A DNA stretch of 64,000 bases from JACKNG01 sp050184115. Lineage in GTDB: Bacteria > Pseudomonadota > Gammaproteobacteria > Ga0077536. The notes below the pieces were generated by a model, which had not been told where the DNA came from, made no database searches, and was given only the letters and a program-made list of their open reading frames with translations. Below, piece by piece: positions 8,951-16,847 of this stretch (position 1 is its first letter; every line of letters starts with the position of its first letter). The position numbers and the translations under genes are program-made. The stretch spans positions 186,001 through 250,000 of the forward strand of contig JBFXAQ010000003.1 in NCBI GenBank assembly GCA_050184115.1, read 5' to 3'.

Positions 8951-9523
8951 ATGACGATATTCGATGAGATCATCGACCAGTTGTACGCCGCGGCACTGGA
9001 CGACCGCGGCTTGCCTGCTGCGCTGCAGGCAGCCTCGCGCTGGGTCGACGCGGTCGGCATCGACATGAGCCAGCTCGTCAAGGCGGCCGGGCTGGTAACC
9101 AACTACTCCACCCTGGAAGACGACTGCATCGGCGAGTACATCGCGCATTACTACACGGTGAATCCACGCCCCGAACGCGCGCTGCACACGCCACCGCGAA
9201 CGATTTTCAGCGATCTCACCCTGATGACGACTCGCGAGGTCGACCTCAGCGAATTCCACCAGGATTACCTGCGCCGTTACGAACTGGGCGACTTCATGGG
9301 CACCATCCTCGACAACAACAGCAGTCGATGGTCGTACGCCGCCTTCGTCTTCGATACCGCCTCGGGCGCGCCTTCGTCCCGACAAGTCACGCGCTTTCGT
9401 CGTCTCGCGCAACACCTGCGCCGCCTGCTCGACAAGACCGGCACTCGGCGGCAGGGCGAACTCGTGGCGCTGCTGTGGCGCGCGGCAACGACGGTGCGAG
9501 ATCGCGGGCCCGATCCGGGTTGA
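8951..9523 (+). CDS. LuxR-family relative with sensor half but truncated helix-turn-helix
   Basis: A 190-residue protein. Residues 1-140 resemble the sensor region of the 6905-8008 regulator (both start with an acidic helix and a GIDM/GCDL segment). The C-terminus jumps to the last part of a LuxR domain (LRRLLDKTGTRRQGELVALL), matching the end of the 8182-8862 protein but without the scaffold and recognition helices. This looks like an in-frame deletion between the two halves. It could act as a non-DNA-binding dimerisation partner or be a pseudogene with an intact frame. Confidence 0.6.
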   Translation: MTIFDEIIDQLYAAALDDRGLPAALQAASRWVDAVGIDMSQLVKAAGLVTNYSTLEDDCIGEYIAHYYTVNPRPERALHTPPRTIFSDLTLMTTREVDLSEFHQDYLRRYELGDFMGTILDNNSSRWSYAAFVFDTASGAPSSRQVTRFRRLAQHLRRLLDKTGTRRQGELVALLWRAATTVRDRGPDPG

Positions 9524-9680
9524 GGCAACTTGGCCTTGTCTGCGCGCCATCCGCTGGCGTTGCGCGGGGGCGCTTGCTGCGAAGCCGTTCGCGCCCGCTG
9601 CGCGGTCGGGTCGAGGAACGCCTTCCTCATCCACGGCACATCCCTGTCCATCGAATGGAGTACGCCAGGGCAGCCTACTA

Positions 9681-9697
9681 GACTAACCACGTTAGTC
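9681..9697 (+). promoter_or_regulatory. Candidate operator of the Phd/PIN toxin-antitoxin operon
   Basis: GACTAAC-CAC-GTTAGTC is a perfect 7-bp inverted repeat ending 20 bases before the antitoxin ATG. Position and symmetry fit autorepression by the Phd-type antitoxin. The sequence is unrelated to the vapBC operator at 1929-1945. Confidence 0.65.
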
Positions 9698-9717
9698 CGT
9701 TCTCGAATCACCCTGCC

Positions 9718-9945
9718 ATGAGCGAAATCATCAACATCCACGAGGCCAAGACACACCTGTCCCGGCTCGTCGATCGCGCCGCCGCCGGCGAGGAGATCAT
9801 CCTCGCGCGCAGCGGTAAACCGTGCGCACGCCTGGTCCCGCTGGAGGACGCGCCGCCACGAAGCCCCGGCCTCGTCAAGGGCCGGCTCACCGACGCGTTC
9901 TTCGAGCCGCTGCCCGCAGAGGAAATCGGCGCCTGGGAGACGTGA
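9718..9945 (+). CDS. Phd/YefM-family antitoxin
   Basis: A 75-residue antitoxin with the Phd/YefM fold signature at the N-terminus (INIHEAKTHLSRLVDRAAAG, then EEIILARSGKPCARLVPL). Its acidic, Pro-containing C-terminus would neutralise the toxin. Its stop codon overlaps the GTG of the PIN gene (GTGA), indicating translational coupling. A perfect palindrome upstream is the likely self-regulatory site. Confidence 0.9.
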   Translation: MSEIINIHEAKTHLSRLVDRAAAGEEIILARSGKPCARLVPLEDAPPRSPGLVKGRLTDAFFEPLPAEEIGAWET

Positions 9946-10328
9946 AGCTCCTCCTCGACACCCACGCCCTGCTGTGGTGGTTGTTCGATGATCCTGCGCT
10001 GTCCGTCCGGGCACGCGAACTCATCGCGGATCGTGCCAACACCGTTTACGTGAGCGCGGCCTCGGCCTGGGAAATCGCCATCAAGTGGCGCCTGGGGCGC
10101 CTGCCGGATGCCGAAGAGGCGGTCAGGCGCCTGCCGCGCCTGGTCGAAGCGGCCGGCTTCATGATGCTACCCATCGCGCTCGAACATACCCTCACGGCCG
10201 GGACCCTCGACTCGCCGCTGCGCGACCCCTTCGATCGCATGCTCGTCGCACAATGTCTGGGCGAGGGGATGCTGCTGATCAGTCGGAACGAAGCCATCAC
10301 CAGCGCTTTCAGCGACGTGCGCTGGTGA
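9942..10328 (+). CDS. PIN-domain toxin (VapC-like) paired with Phd antitoxin
   Basis: A 128-residue PIN RNase of the group that starts LLLDTHALLWWLF and pairs with Phd-type rather than AbrB-type antitoxins. Acidic residues at LDTH, SAWEIAIK and PFDRML/ISRNEA form the expected metal site. It starts at GTG 9942, overlapping the antitoxin stop. It is different in subfamily and antitoxin from the VapC at 1279-1674, so the window has two independent PIN modules. Confidence 0.88.
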   Translation: MKLLLDTHALLWWLFDDPALSVRARELIADRANTVYVSAASAWEIAIKWRLGRLPDAEEAVRRLPRLVEAAGFMMLPIALEHTLTAGTLDSPLRDPFDRMLVAQCLGEGMLLISRNEAITSAFSDVRW

Positions 10329-10361
10329 CGGCTTTTCATCGGCCCTGGCCTCGACAACCAC

Positions 10362-12113
10362 TCACGCCGTCCCCATCGCCATCTGCGCCCGCCCGTCCGG
10401 TCCCGGCGCGAGCCTGAGGGTGCGCGCGTGGAAGGCCGCCACCGAGGCGCGGTGGGCGATGCTGATGAGCGTGGTGCCGGGCAGGCGTTCGCGCAGCAGG
10501 CCGTAGAGCGTCTGCTCCATCTCCTCGTCGATGGCCGAGGTCGCCTCGTCGAGGAACAGCCAGTCGGGCGCGTTCAGCAGCGCGCGCGCGAAGGACAGGC
10601 GCTGCTGCTCGCCGGGCGAGAGGCGCTGCGACCAGCGGTGTTCCTCGTCGAGGTGTTCGACGAGGTGTTCGAGGCCGCAGTCGGCGAGGGTCGCGCGCAC
10701 CGTGGCGTCGTCGAAGGCGCTGGCGCCGGCCGGGTAGCAGACCACGTCGCGCAGCGAGCCGAGCGGCAGGTAGGGGCGCTGGGGCAGGAACATCGTGCGC
10801 GCCCCGCTCGGCACCTCGATGCGGCCGCGGCCGAAGGGCCAGATGCCGGCGAGCGCGCGGAACAAGGTGCTCTTGCCGATGCCGGACGGCCCGGTGACGA
10901 GGGTGTGCTGCCCCGGCTCGAAGCTGCAGGCGACGTCGCCGAGCAGCACGCGGCCATCCGGCATGCGCACGTCGACCTCGCGCGCGGCGAGCGCGGGTGC
11001 GCTGCCGGCGGTCGCGGCGATGCCCTCGCGCTCGGCCGCCTCGCCCGCTTCGAGGATGGCTTCCTGGAACGACGTCAGTCGATCGATGGTCGCCTTCCAC
11101 GCCGCGAGCGAGGTGTAGGCGCCGACGAACCAGCTCAGCGCGTCCTGCACGCGGCCGAAGGCCGAGGCCGTCTGCATCAAACCGCCGAGCTGCATGGCAC
11201 CCGTGAAGTAGCGCGGCGCGGAGACGATGAAGGGGAAGATGACGGCGATCTGGTCGTAGACGTTGGTGAACCAGTTGAGCCGCTTGTTGCACATCATCAG
11301 GTTGTAGAAGTTGCCGAGCACCGCTTCGAAACGCCGCACCAGGGTCTTCTTCTCGTCGGCCTCGCCGCCGTAGAAGGCGACGCCCTCGGCGTTGTCGCGC
11401 AGCCGCACGAGGCCGTAACGCAAATCGGCTTCGAAACGTTGCTGGTTGAAGTTGAGCCCGATCAGCGGCCGGCCGAGCTTGTGCGTGAGCCAGGTGCCGA
11501 GGATGGCGTAGCCGAGCGCGAACCACACCATGTAGCCGGTGATGCTGTAGTCCTGCCCGCCGAAGGAGAACTCGAGCGTGCCGGACAGGCCCCACAGGAT
11601 GGTGACGAAGGACACCAGCGTGACCACCGAGCGCATGAGGTCGAAGGCCAGTGCCAGGGTCATGTCGGTGAAGGTCTGCAGGTCTTCCTGGATGCGCTGG
11701 TCGGGGTTGTCGGTCGCGCCCGCCTTGAGTTCGATGCGGTAGTAGGTGCGATGCGCGAGCCAGTCGTCGAGGAAGGCCGTAGTCAGCCAGCGGCGCCAGC
11801 GGATCTGCAGCATCTGGCGGAGATAGATCTGGTAGACGGCAATCGCGATGTAGATGAAGGCCAGCACCGCGAAGCGCATGAGCTGGGTCTTGAAGGCGTC
11901 GAAGTCCTTCTCCTGCAGGGCGTTGTAGAAGGCGTTGTTCCAGGCGTTCAACTGCACCAGCAGGTAGACCATGCCGAGGTTGAGCGCGACCACCACCACC
12001 AGCAGCAGCCAGGCGCGGCCGCGCTCCTCGGACTGCCAGTAGGGTTTGACCAGGCCCCAGATGCGGCCAGCGGTCGAACGCTGGGCGAGATCGGGATGCA
12101 GCAATCGGCTCAT
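10362..12113 (-). CDS. ABC transporter, fused permease/ATPase of the YddA/SbmA (ABCD-like) family
   Basis: A 583-residue half-transporter with the permease at the N-terminus and ATPase at the C-terminus. The membrane part contains the family block YYRIEL...NPDQRIQEDLQTF and several TM helices (roughly residues 30-330). The ATPase has Walker A GPSGIGKST, signature LSPGEQQR and Walker B WLFLDEATS. Relatives include YddA and Rv1819c/BacA-related transporters, implicated in moving peptides, cobalamin or long acyl compounds. It likely works as a homodimer in the inner membrane. Genes on either side are unrelated, so the substrate is open. Confidence 0.85.
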   Translation of the reverse strand: MSRLLHPDLAQRSTAGRIWGLVKPYWQSEERGRAWLLLVVVVALNLGMVYLLVQLNAWNNAFYNALQEKDFDAFKTQLMRFAVLAFIYIAIAVYQIYLRQMLQIRWRRWLTTAFLDDWLAHRTYYRIELKAGATDNPDQRIQEDLQTFTDMTLALAFDLMRSVVTLVSFVTILWGLSGTLEFSFGGQDYSITGYMVWFALGYAILGTWLTHKLGRPLIGLNFNQQRFEADLRYGLVRLRDNAEGVAFYGGEADEKKTLVRRFEAVLGNFYNLMMCNKRLNWFTNVYDQIAVIFPFIVSAPRYFTGAMQLGGLMQTASAFGRVQDALSWFVGAYTSLAAWKATIDRLTSFQEAILEAGEAAEREGIAATAGSAPALAAREVDVRMPDGRVLLGDVACSFEPGQHTLVTGPSGIGKSTLFRALAGIWPFGRGRIEVPSGARTMFLPQRPYLPLGSLRDVVCYPAGASAFDDATVRATLADCGLEHLVEHLDEEHRWSQRLSPGEQQRLSFARALLNAPDWLFLDEATSAIDEEMEQTLYGLLRERLPGTTLISIAHRASVAAFHARTLRLAPGPDGRAQMAMGTA

Positions 12114-12222
12114 CGCTTGTTGTCCTTGTTGTCGATCGAGGGGGAATTCGGCGTCAGCCTGAGAGTCGGGCCCGGCCGCGCGGTTCCCGGTGGCGGCGCG
12201 GCCGGTTCGGCAGCCGCTTCAC

Positions 12223-12636
12223 TCAGGCGCGCGCGAGGCGCTCGAGCACGCGCCGCTCGGCGGCCGTGACCGGCATCACCGACAGGCGCGACTGGCGCAC
12301 CAGCAGGAAGTCCGCCAGGGCGGGCTCGGCCTTGATCGCCGCCAGGGTGACGGGTGCTGCCAATGCGGCGACGGCGCGCACGTCGACGGCGACGAAACGG
12401 CCGCTGGCATCGCCCGGATCGGGATAGTGGGCGCGCACGATTTCGGCCACGCCGACCAGGCGTCGTTCGTTACCCGTGTGGTAGACGTAGGCGCTATCGC
12501 CCACCGCCATCTGGCGCAGGAACTTCGCCGCCTGGTGATTGCGCACCCCGGTCCACGGCTCGCCGGCGGCGCCGCGCGCGCAGAGGTCGTCCCAGGAGAA
12601 CTCGTCGGGCTCGGTCTTGAGCAGCCAGTGGTGCAT
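12223..12636 (-). CDS. EVE-domain protein
   Basis: A 137-residue single-domain protein with the EVE hallmark segments: WLLKTEPDEFSWDDL at the N-terminus, WTGVRNHQAAKFLRQM, VYHTGNERRLVGVAEI and the closing RQSRLSVMPV. The family is related to PUA/YTH domains, and members bind modified bases (for example 5-methylcytosine derivatives). In bacteria it is often a stand-alone housekeeping gene. Nothing nearby points to a restriction system. Confidence 0.88.
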   Translation of the reverse strand: MHHWLLKTEPDEFSWDDLCARGAAGEPWTGVRNHQAAKFLRQMAVGDSAYVYHTGNERRLVGVAEIVRAHYPDPGDASGRFVAVDVRAVAALAAPVTLAAIKAEPALADFLLVRQSRLSVMPVTAAERRVLERLARA

Positions 12637-12733
12637 GCGTGACGGCGGCGATGGGCGAGGCCGTCACTTTAGGCACGCCGGCCGCGGCGTCAACGGGTTT
12701 GTCGCCACGCCCACGACGCGCGTGGTGAACGCG

Positions 12734-13972
12734 TTACGAAGCAGGTGTCGTGGCGACCGCGGGCGGTGCGTGCAGCAACGTCCACAGGGCCTCCCCGGTC
12801 ACCCCGGGATGGAGCTCGCGCAGCAGCGCGATATAGCCCGTGACCTGGGCCGCGGCGAAGGACGTGCCGGAGAGAAAGCCGTAGCTGGTCGCCGGCACGG
12901 TGGTGACGATCTCCTCGCCCGGCGCGAGGACCACCCGAGCCACTCCCGCCGTCGCCTCGCGCCCGGCGCTGGCAACCGCGATCACGCCCGGGACCGAGGC
13001 CGGGAAGCCCGGGCCGTCGGCCGCGTCCTCCGCCGTAGCAGCGACCACCACCACGCCACGTTCGGTGGCGGCGGCGAGCAGGCGTTCGATGACGCCGTCG
13101 ACCGGGCCGGTCAGGCTGAGGTTGATGATGTCGACCCCGGCGCGGAGCGCGGCGTTGATGGCGAGCGCAAGGGTGAAGCTGTTGCACTGGGCGGCGAGAC
13201 CGCCGGCGGCTTGCGGCCAGCACGCCTTGAAGGCGAACAGCTCGGCCTCCGGCGCGATGCCGACAATACCCTCGTGGTTGTCGGGACGCGCCACGACCAA
13301 CCCGGCCACCGCGGTGCCGTGGATGTCGTCGTCGAATCCCGGCGACACCGCACTGGCGAAATTCTGCTGCGCCTTGACCTGGCCGACGAGGTCGGGGTGC
13401 CCGGTCGCTACGCCCGTGTCGATCACGGCGATGCGCACGCCGCGACCGGTGGCGCGTTCGTGCAGGGCGGCGAGATCGAAGTAGTGCGCGCCAGCCTGCA
13501 GGTCGAAATAGGGATCGCTGTAGCTGCGCCCGAGCGTGTGGAAGGTGCCCATGGGTTGCACCAGGGTGATGTCGTCGTCGGCGCGCAGGGCGGTGATGGC
13601 TTCGTCCACCGACCGGCCCGCGGGCACGCGCAGCACTGCGCAATTCAGCGCCACTTCGCTCATCCACCAGTCGGCCACGTACTCGAGGCCGTGCCGCCGG
13701 GCCAGCTTGCGCGACACGCGCCCGTTCCAGGTCGTCGCCGCGTAGGTGCCGCGGTTGCGGTACTGGCTGGCGCGCGCGCCGCCCGGCACCTCGGCCTCGC
13801 CGCGACCTTCGTGCAGGACCAGCACGATGCGCTCGGCAGCGGCCGGATCGGTGGCGTAGAGGTCGTCGAGCAGGGCCGCGGCGCTGCGTACGGGCTCGGC
13901 GGCATGGCCGACGAGGGTGGTCAGCGCGCTCACCAGCAGACCGAGGACGAGGATGCCCGCGCGCCGGCTCAT
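12734..13972 (-). CDS. Exported S8 subtilisin-like protease, third gene of a sigma/anti-sigma operon
   Basis: A 412-residue protein with a signal peptide (1-24). Residues about 110-145 resemble an I9-type propeptide (CAVLRVPAGRSVDEAI...LVQP). The catalytic domain follows, with Asp185 (AVIDTGV), His218 (DIHGTAVAG) and Ser371 (LSGTSFAAA). At the oxyanion position, where subtilases have A-G-N, it reads A-T-A-E-D (311-316), so the usual Asn is replaced. Its start overlaps the anti-sigma stop by four bases. It acts outside the cytoplasmic membrane. I infer that it takes part in the same stress response as the sigma factor. Confidence 0.85.
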   Translation of the reverse strand: MSRRAGILVLGLLVSALTTLVGHAAEPVRSAAALLDDLYATDPAAAERIVLVLHEGRGEAEVPGGARASQYRNRGTYAATTWNGRVSRKLARRHGLEYVADWWMSEVALNCAVLRVPAGRSVDEAITALRADDDITLVQPMGTFHTLGRSYSDPYFDLQAGAHYFDLAALHERATGRGVRIAVIDTGVATGHPDLVGQVKAQQNFASAVSPGFDDDIHGTAVAGLVVARPDNHEGIVGIAPEAELFAFKACWPQAAGGLAAQCNSFTLALAINAALRAGVDIINLSLTGPVDGVIERLLAAATERGVVVVAATAEDAADGPGFPASVPGVIAVASAGREATAGVARVVLAPGEEIVTTVPATSYGFLSGTSFAAAQVTGYIALLRELHPGVTGEALWTLLHAPPAVATTPAS

Positions 13973-14661
13973 CGCGGCTCGACCGTGGGTTCGGCGAAGA
14001 GCACCCGCCCCGTCGCCTTCAACCGTGCCGCGGCCAGGTCGACCGCATCGTCCGCGGCGCCGCGCACGCGGACGTGACGCACGCCCGGGCGCACCGTCCG
14101 CAGCAGGAGGTAGCCGTCGACGTCCGCGACCAGCGCGGCAGCCTCCTCGGTCCCAACGTCGGGGGCGAAGACGACGACGAGTTCGCGCGCCTGCTTCGCG
14201 CCGGCCGGCGCACGGGCGAGGGTACGGAAATCACCGTCCTGCCAGGTGCCCGGGGCGCCGCGTTCGGCGATCTGCCAGACCAGGCCCGCGGCCAGTGCCA
14301 GTACCGCCGCCACTGCCCAGCGCGGCGCATGTGCCGACGCCCGGCGCGCTTCGCGCACGGCGTCGCGCCGGTCCGTCAGCGCGTCTACCGGAGTGTCCGC
14401 GGCGTCGATCCGCGCCGCCAGGCGTGTGCGCGCCTGGCGCATGCCGGCCTCGGCGAGATCGGCGCCGGCGACCGCCGCGGCGAGGCGGCGTTCGACGTCG
14501 AGGTCCGCGCGGCAGGTCAGGCATATTGCGCAGTGCCGTTCGACCAGTGCGCGTTCGTCCGCGTCCAGGCTGCCGTTCACGTACCACGGCAGGAGCAACG
14601 CGACCTCGTCGTGGTCGTCGTAGGCGGCACGCGGGTCCGGGCTGAGGGATTGTTCAGTCAT
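13969..14661 (-). CDS. Membrane-anchored zinc-finger anti-sigma factor
   Basis: A 230-residue protein. The N-terminus carries the ZAS anti-sigma motif HxxxCxxC (His43, Cys47, Cys50). One TM helix lies at about 115-131, leaving an extracytoplasmic domain (about 157-230). That domain (LVVVFAPDVG...GYLLLRTVRPGV...VLFAEPTV) has the pattern of a subtilisin I9 propeptide, which is noteworthy beside a subtilase gene. The gene lies 19 bases after the sigma gene and overlaps the protease gene. It should hold the ECF sigma inactive until a signal outside the membrane is received. Confidence 0.82.
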   Translation of the reverse strand: MTEQSLSPDPRAAYDDHDEVALLLPWYVNGSLDADERALVERHCAICLTCRADLDVERRLAAAVAGADLAEAGMRQARTRLAARIDAADTPVDALTDRRDAVREARRASAHAPRWAVAAVLALAAGLVWQIAERGAPGTWQDGDFRTLARAPAGAKQARELVVVFAPDVGTEEAAALVADVDGYLLLRTVRPGVRHVRVRGAADDAVDLAAARLKATGRVLFAEPTVEPR

Positions 14662-14680
14662 GTCGCTCACTCCAGGCCGC

Positions 14681-15307
14681 TCACGGCCGGCCCGGGTCGG
14701 CGTTCTCGGCGCGGCGCAGCGCGTCCTTGAGCCGGGCACGGGCGTAGAACATGCGGGTCTTCACGGTATCGACGGGGCAGTCGAGGATCTCGGCGATCTC
14801 GCGGTAGTGCAGGCCCTGGTGGTAGACCAGTTCGACCACCGCGCGGTGCTCCGGGCTGAGCCGCGCCAGGGCGTATTCCAGCCAGTCGTCGGCCTCGACC
14901 TGGCCGAACCAGGCGCCGCCGTCACCCGCCTCCTCCACCTCGCCGTCCGTCACCGGCGGCTGGGCGTAGCGCCGGCTGAGGCTCGCGCGGGCCTTGCGGA
15001 AGGCAATGCCGAACACCCAGGTCGACGGCTTGCTCGTGCCGTTGAAGGTCGAGGCGCGGTCCCACACCACGTAGAGGGTGTCGTTGATGATCTCCTGGAC
15101 GTCCTCGTCGCCGTGCACCATGCGCCGGATGAAACGTTCGAGCCGCGCGTAATACAACGTGTAGAAGGCATCGAACGCGGCCCGTTCGCGGCCGACCGCA
15201 ATGCGTTCGAGCAGGTGGGCTTCGACGACGGGATCCTCGTTGCGGGTGGACGGCGCGGTCACGATGTCAAGGGCGGATGCAGGCACGGCGGATTTCCTGG
15301 AAGGCAC
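14681..15307 (-). CDS. ECF-type RNA polymerase sigma factor
   Basis: A 208-residue sigma-70 family factor with region 2 (about 45-110, including ERFIRRMVHGDEDVQEIIND and the WVFGIAFRKARA helix) and region 4 (about 145-200: LSPEHRAVVELVYHQGLHYR and a helix-turn-helix EIAEILDCPVDTVKTRMFYA). It is the first gene of a three-gene operon with its anti-sigma factor and a protease. The start is uncertain: GTG 15307 gives the longest form but lacks a clear ribosome-binding site, and an internal GTG about 15 residues in is possible. Confidence 0.88.
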   Translation of the reverse strand: MPSRKSAVPASALDIVTAPSTRNEDPVVEAHLLERIAVGRERAAFDAFYTLYYARLERFIRRMVHGDEDVQEIINDTLYVVWDRASTFNGTSKPSTWVFGIAFRKARASLSRRYAQPPVTDGEVEEAGDGGAWFGQVEADDWLEYALARLSPEHRAVVELVYHQGLHYREIAEILDCPVDTVKTRMFYARARLKDALRRAENADPGRP

Positions 15308-15525
15308 TCGGCGGGGCGCAACACGCGGCGGACGGCCGCGTTACCCCGTTCGAGCGGTATATCCGTGCTGGTGGCGGACAGGTTCATCGCCTCGTCATGC
15401 AACCGCGCAGTGGCCGGGACCCGTGGTGGAACGTGGCGCCGAAACATCGCTGCTCACCATTCACGCCAGACCGCGACAACCGTCGCGGGTAACGGTGGGC
15501 TCGCGACATCCCCTGCACCTCACCT

Positions 15526-16266
15526 CTAGAGTCCCTTGAAACCGATCGACACCGTCAACACCACGCTGGCCTTGGCCTGGTCGAGTTCGCGGGCATTGCG
15601 TGCGCCCTCGTTGGTATCGGCGGCGCCGAAGTAGCGCAGGTCGAGCGCGGCATGCGCGAGCGTCCAGGTCAGCCCGGCATTCCAATAGAGGTAGTCGTAC
15701 TCGAACAGGCGCCGGGCCCAGCTGAAACCGACCCCAGCCGAGGCCTCGACCTCGCGCCACAGCGGGTAGCGCCCGTTGAGCTGGGTGCTGTGAAGGTTGG
15801 CGTCCGAGCCATAGGCCTGCGGCGCGAAGGCGTACTCGAGGGTGAGCAGGTCGCGGTAATGGGCGAACAGGTAGACCTCGGCATAATCGCCCGACAATCC
15901 GAGCACATCGCCGTCGTAGAAATAGCCCGACAGCTGCAGGTCGAGGCGGAAGTCCTCGCCGAGCGCCTCGCTCCAGCCGGCATAGGGGACCAGTTCGTAG
16001 CCGGCGTCGCCGGCATCATGACTGCCGAAGTCGACCGTGGCCGCCCACAGTCCGGCGAACCAGCCCGAGCCGTCGGCGAACGCGGCGTAATCGACATTGG
16101 CCTGCACGGACGGCGTGGCGTCGGACTTCGAATAGCCGCGCCACTGGTAGTCGGTGGTGAAGCCCAGGCTCACCGCGGTGGTGCCCTCGCTGCCCGACGC
16201 CGGCGACGAGGCGAGGAACGCGACGAGGACGGTGATGGCGAGAACCGCGGTATTTGCCGGCTTCAT
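15526..16266 (-). CDS. TorF family outer-membrane porin-like protein
   Basis: A 246-residue protein with a signal peptide (1-26) followed by the family start VSLGFTTDYQWRGYSKSDATPSVQ. The rest alternates aromatic and small residues as in beta-barrel strands and ends with hydrophobic beta strand VVLTVSIGFKGL. This is typical of the Gcw_chp/TorF putative porins in the outer membrane. No transport partner is adjacent. A strong hairpin follows the peptide operon upstream of it, so it is probably transcribed alone. Confidence 0.85.
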   Translation of the reverse strand: MKPANTAVLAITVLVAFLASSPASGSEGTTAVSLGFTTDYQWRGYSKSDATPSVQANVDYAAFADGSGWFAGLWAATVDFGSHDAGDAGYELVPYAGWSEALGEDFRLDLQLSGYFYDGDVLGLSGDYAEVYLFAHYRDLLTLEYAFAPQAYGSDANLHSTQLNGRYPLWREVEASAGVGFSWARRLFEYDYLYWNAGLTWTLAHAALDLRYFGAADTNEGARNARELDQAKASVVLTVSIGFKGL

Positions 16267-16404
16267 CCTGAATACGGCATCGGGGCGTTCGGTCCGGCGA
16301 GGACCACGACGCGATGCGGAGGTGGACTGAGCGGCGATTGTAGCGGCCGCGCCGCGATTTGACTGCCAGCGATGTGACCATCAAGTCACGAATGGGCGAG
16401 AGGG

Positions 16405-16431
16405 GCCGCCGCGGTTTCGGGCCGCGGCGGC
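16405..16431 (-). terminator. Strong hairpin downstream of the tandem peptide genes
   Basis: GCCGCCGCGG (16405-16414) and CCGCGGCGGC (16422-16431) form a perfect 10-bp stem with a 7-base loop, 44 bases after the second peptide stop codon on the minus strand. No clear T-run follows, but it is the best candidate end of the RiPP operon. Confidence 0.55.
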
Positions 16432-16435
16432 GACT

Positions 16436-16462
16436 GCACGGGGGAACGACGCGTTCCCGTGC
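16436..16462 (-). other. Second hairpin directly after peptide copy 2
   Basis: The stem is GGGAAC (16442-16447) pairing with GTTCCC (16453-16458), extended by GCAC/GTGC on the outside. It begins 13 bases after the stop codon of the downstream peptide gene. It could stabilise the 3' end of the peptide mRNA together with the hairpin at 16405-16431. Confidence 0.45.
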
Positions 16463-16474
16463 AGGCGGGCATCC

Positions 16475-16606
16475 TCAGATACCGACGCAGCGGCTGACCG
16501 GCGGCACGTAGACTTCGACTTCGGTCTCCACCTCGGTCTCGACCGGGTTGTCGGAGCCACGGTTGCGGGTCTGCTTGCCGGCGCGGATGTTGGCCTTGAT
16601 CTTCAT
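16475..16606 (-). CDS. Candidate RiPP precursor peptide, copy 2
   Basis: A 43-residue peptide, identical in amino-acid sequence to copy 1 (16692-16823). It has a basic N-terminus (MKIKANIRAGKQTRNRG), an acidic valine/glutamate/threonine middle (three VET/VEV-like repeats, residues 22-32) and a C-terminus YVPPVSRCVGI with a single Cys at position 40. A GGAG site lies nine bases before the ATG. The GS at 17-18 is the only position resembling a C39-type G-A/G-S cleavage site, which would give a 25-residue core. This is an inference. It is the last gene of the export operon. Confidence 0.75.
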   Translation of the reverse strand: MKIKANIRAGKQTRNRGSDNPVETEVETEVEVYVPPVSRCVGI

Positions 16607-16630
16607 GGTTCACTTCTCCATTTCGTTGCG

Positions 16631-16644
16631 GTGCCGAAAGGCAC
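16631..16644 (-). promoter_or_regulatory. Leader hairpin of peptide copy 2
   Basis: GTGCC-GAAA-GGCAC, a perfect 5-bp stem with a tetraloop, lies 24 bases upstream of the start codon of copy 2. The equivalent position of copy 1 (16848-16863) has the same GTGCC/GGCAC stem with a different loop. Stem retained and loop changed suggests an RNA structure such as a processing or stability element. Confidence 0.45.
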
Positions 16645-16655
16645 TTCTGCTTGTC

Positions 16656-16681
16656 CCGGGCGGCGGCTGGTCACCGCCCGG
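16656..16681 (-). terminator. Hairpin between the two peptide genes
   Basis: CCGGGCGG (16656-16663) pairs with CCGCCCGG (16674-16681), 10 bases after the stop codon of peptide copy 1 on the minus strand. It may act as an attenuator or 3' stabiliser that tunes expression of copy 2 relative to copy 1. Confidence 0.4.
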
Positions 16682-16691
16682 ACGGGTGCCT

Positions 16692-16823
16692 TCAGATACC
16701 GACGCAGCGGCTGACCGGCGGCACGTAGACTTCGACTTCGGTTTCCACCTCGGTCTCGACCGGGTTGTCGGAACCGCGGTTGCGGGTCTGCTTGCCGGCA
16801 CGGATGTTGGCCTTGATCTTCAT
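16692..16823 (-). CDS. Candidate RiPP precursor peptide, copy 1
   Basis: A 43-residue peptide encoded 50 bases after the 628-residue protein. The nucleotide sequence differs from copy 2 at four of 132 positions, and all four are third-codon changes that leave the peptide unchanged (E27, G17, R16, R8). In the other reading frame of the same strand the same changes would alter every affected residue. This indicates selection on this peptide. It resembles neither lanthipeptide, NHLP nor other leader families I know. A GGAG site and a leader hairpin match those of copy 2. Confidence 0.78.
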   Translation of the reverse strand: MKIKANIRAGKQTRNRGSDNPVETEVETEVEVYVPPVSRCVGI

Positions 16824-16847
16824 GGTTCTCTTCTCCACTGGGTTGTA

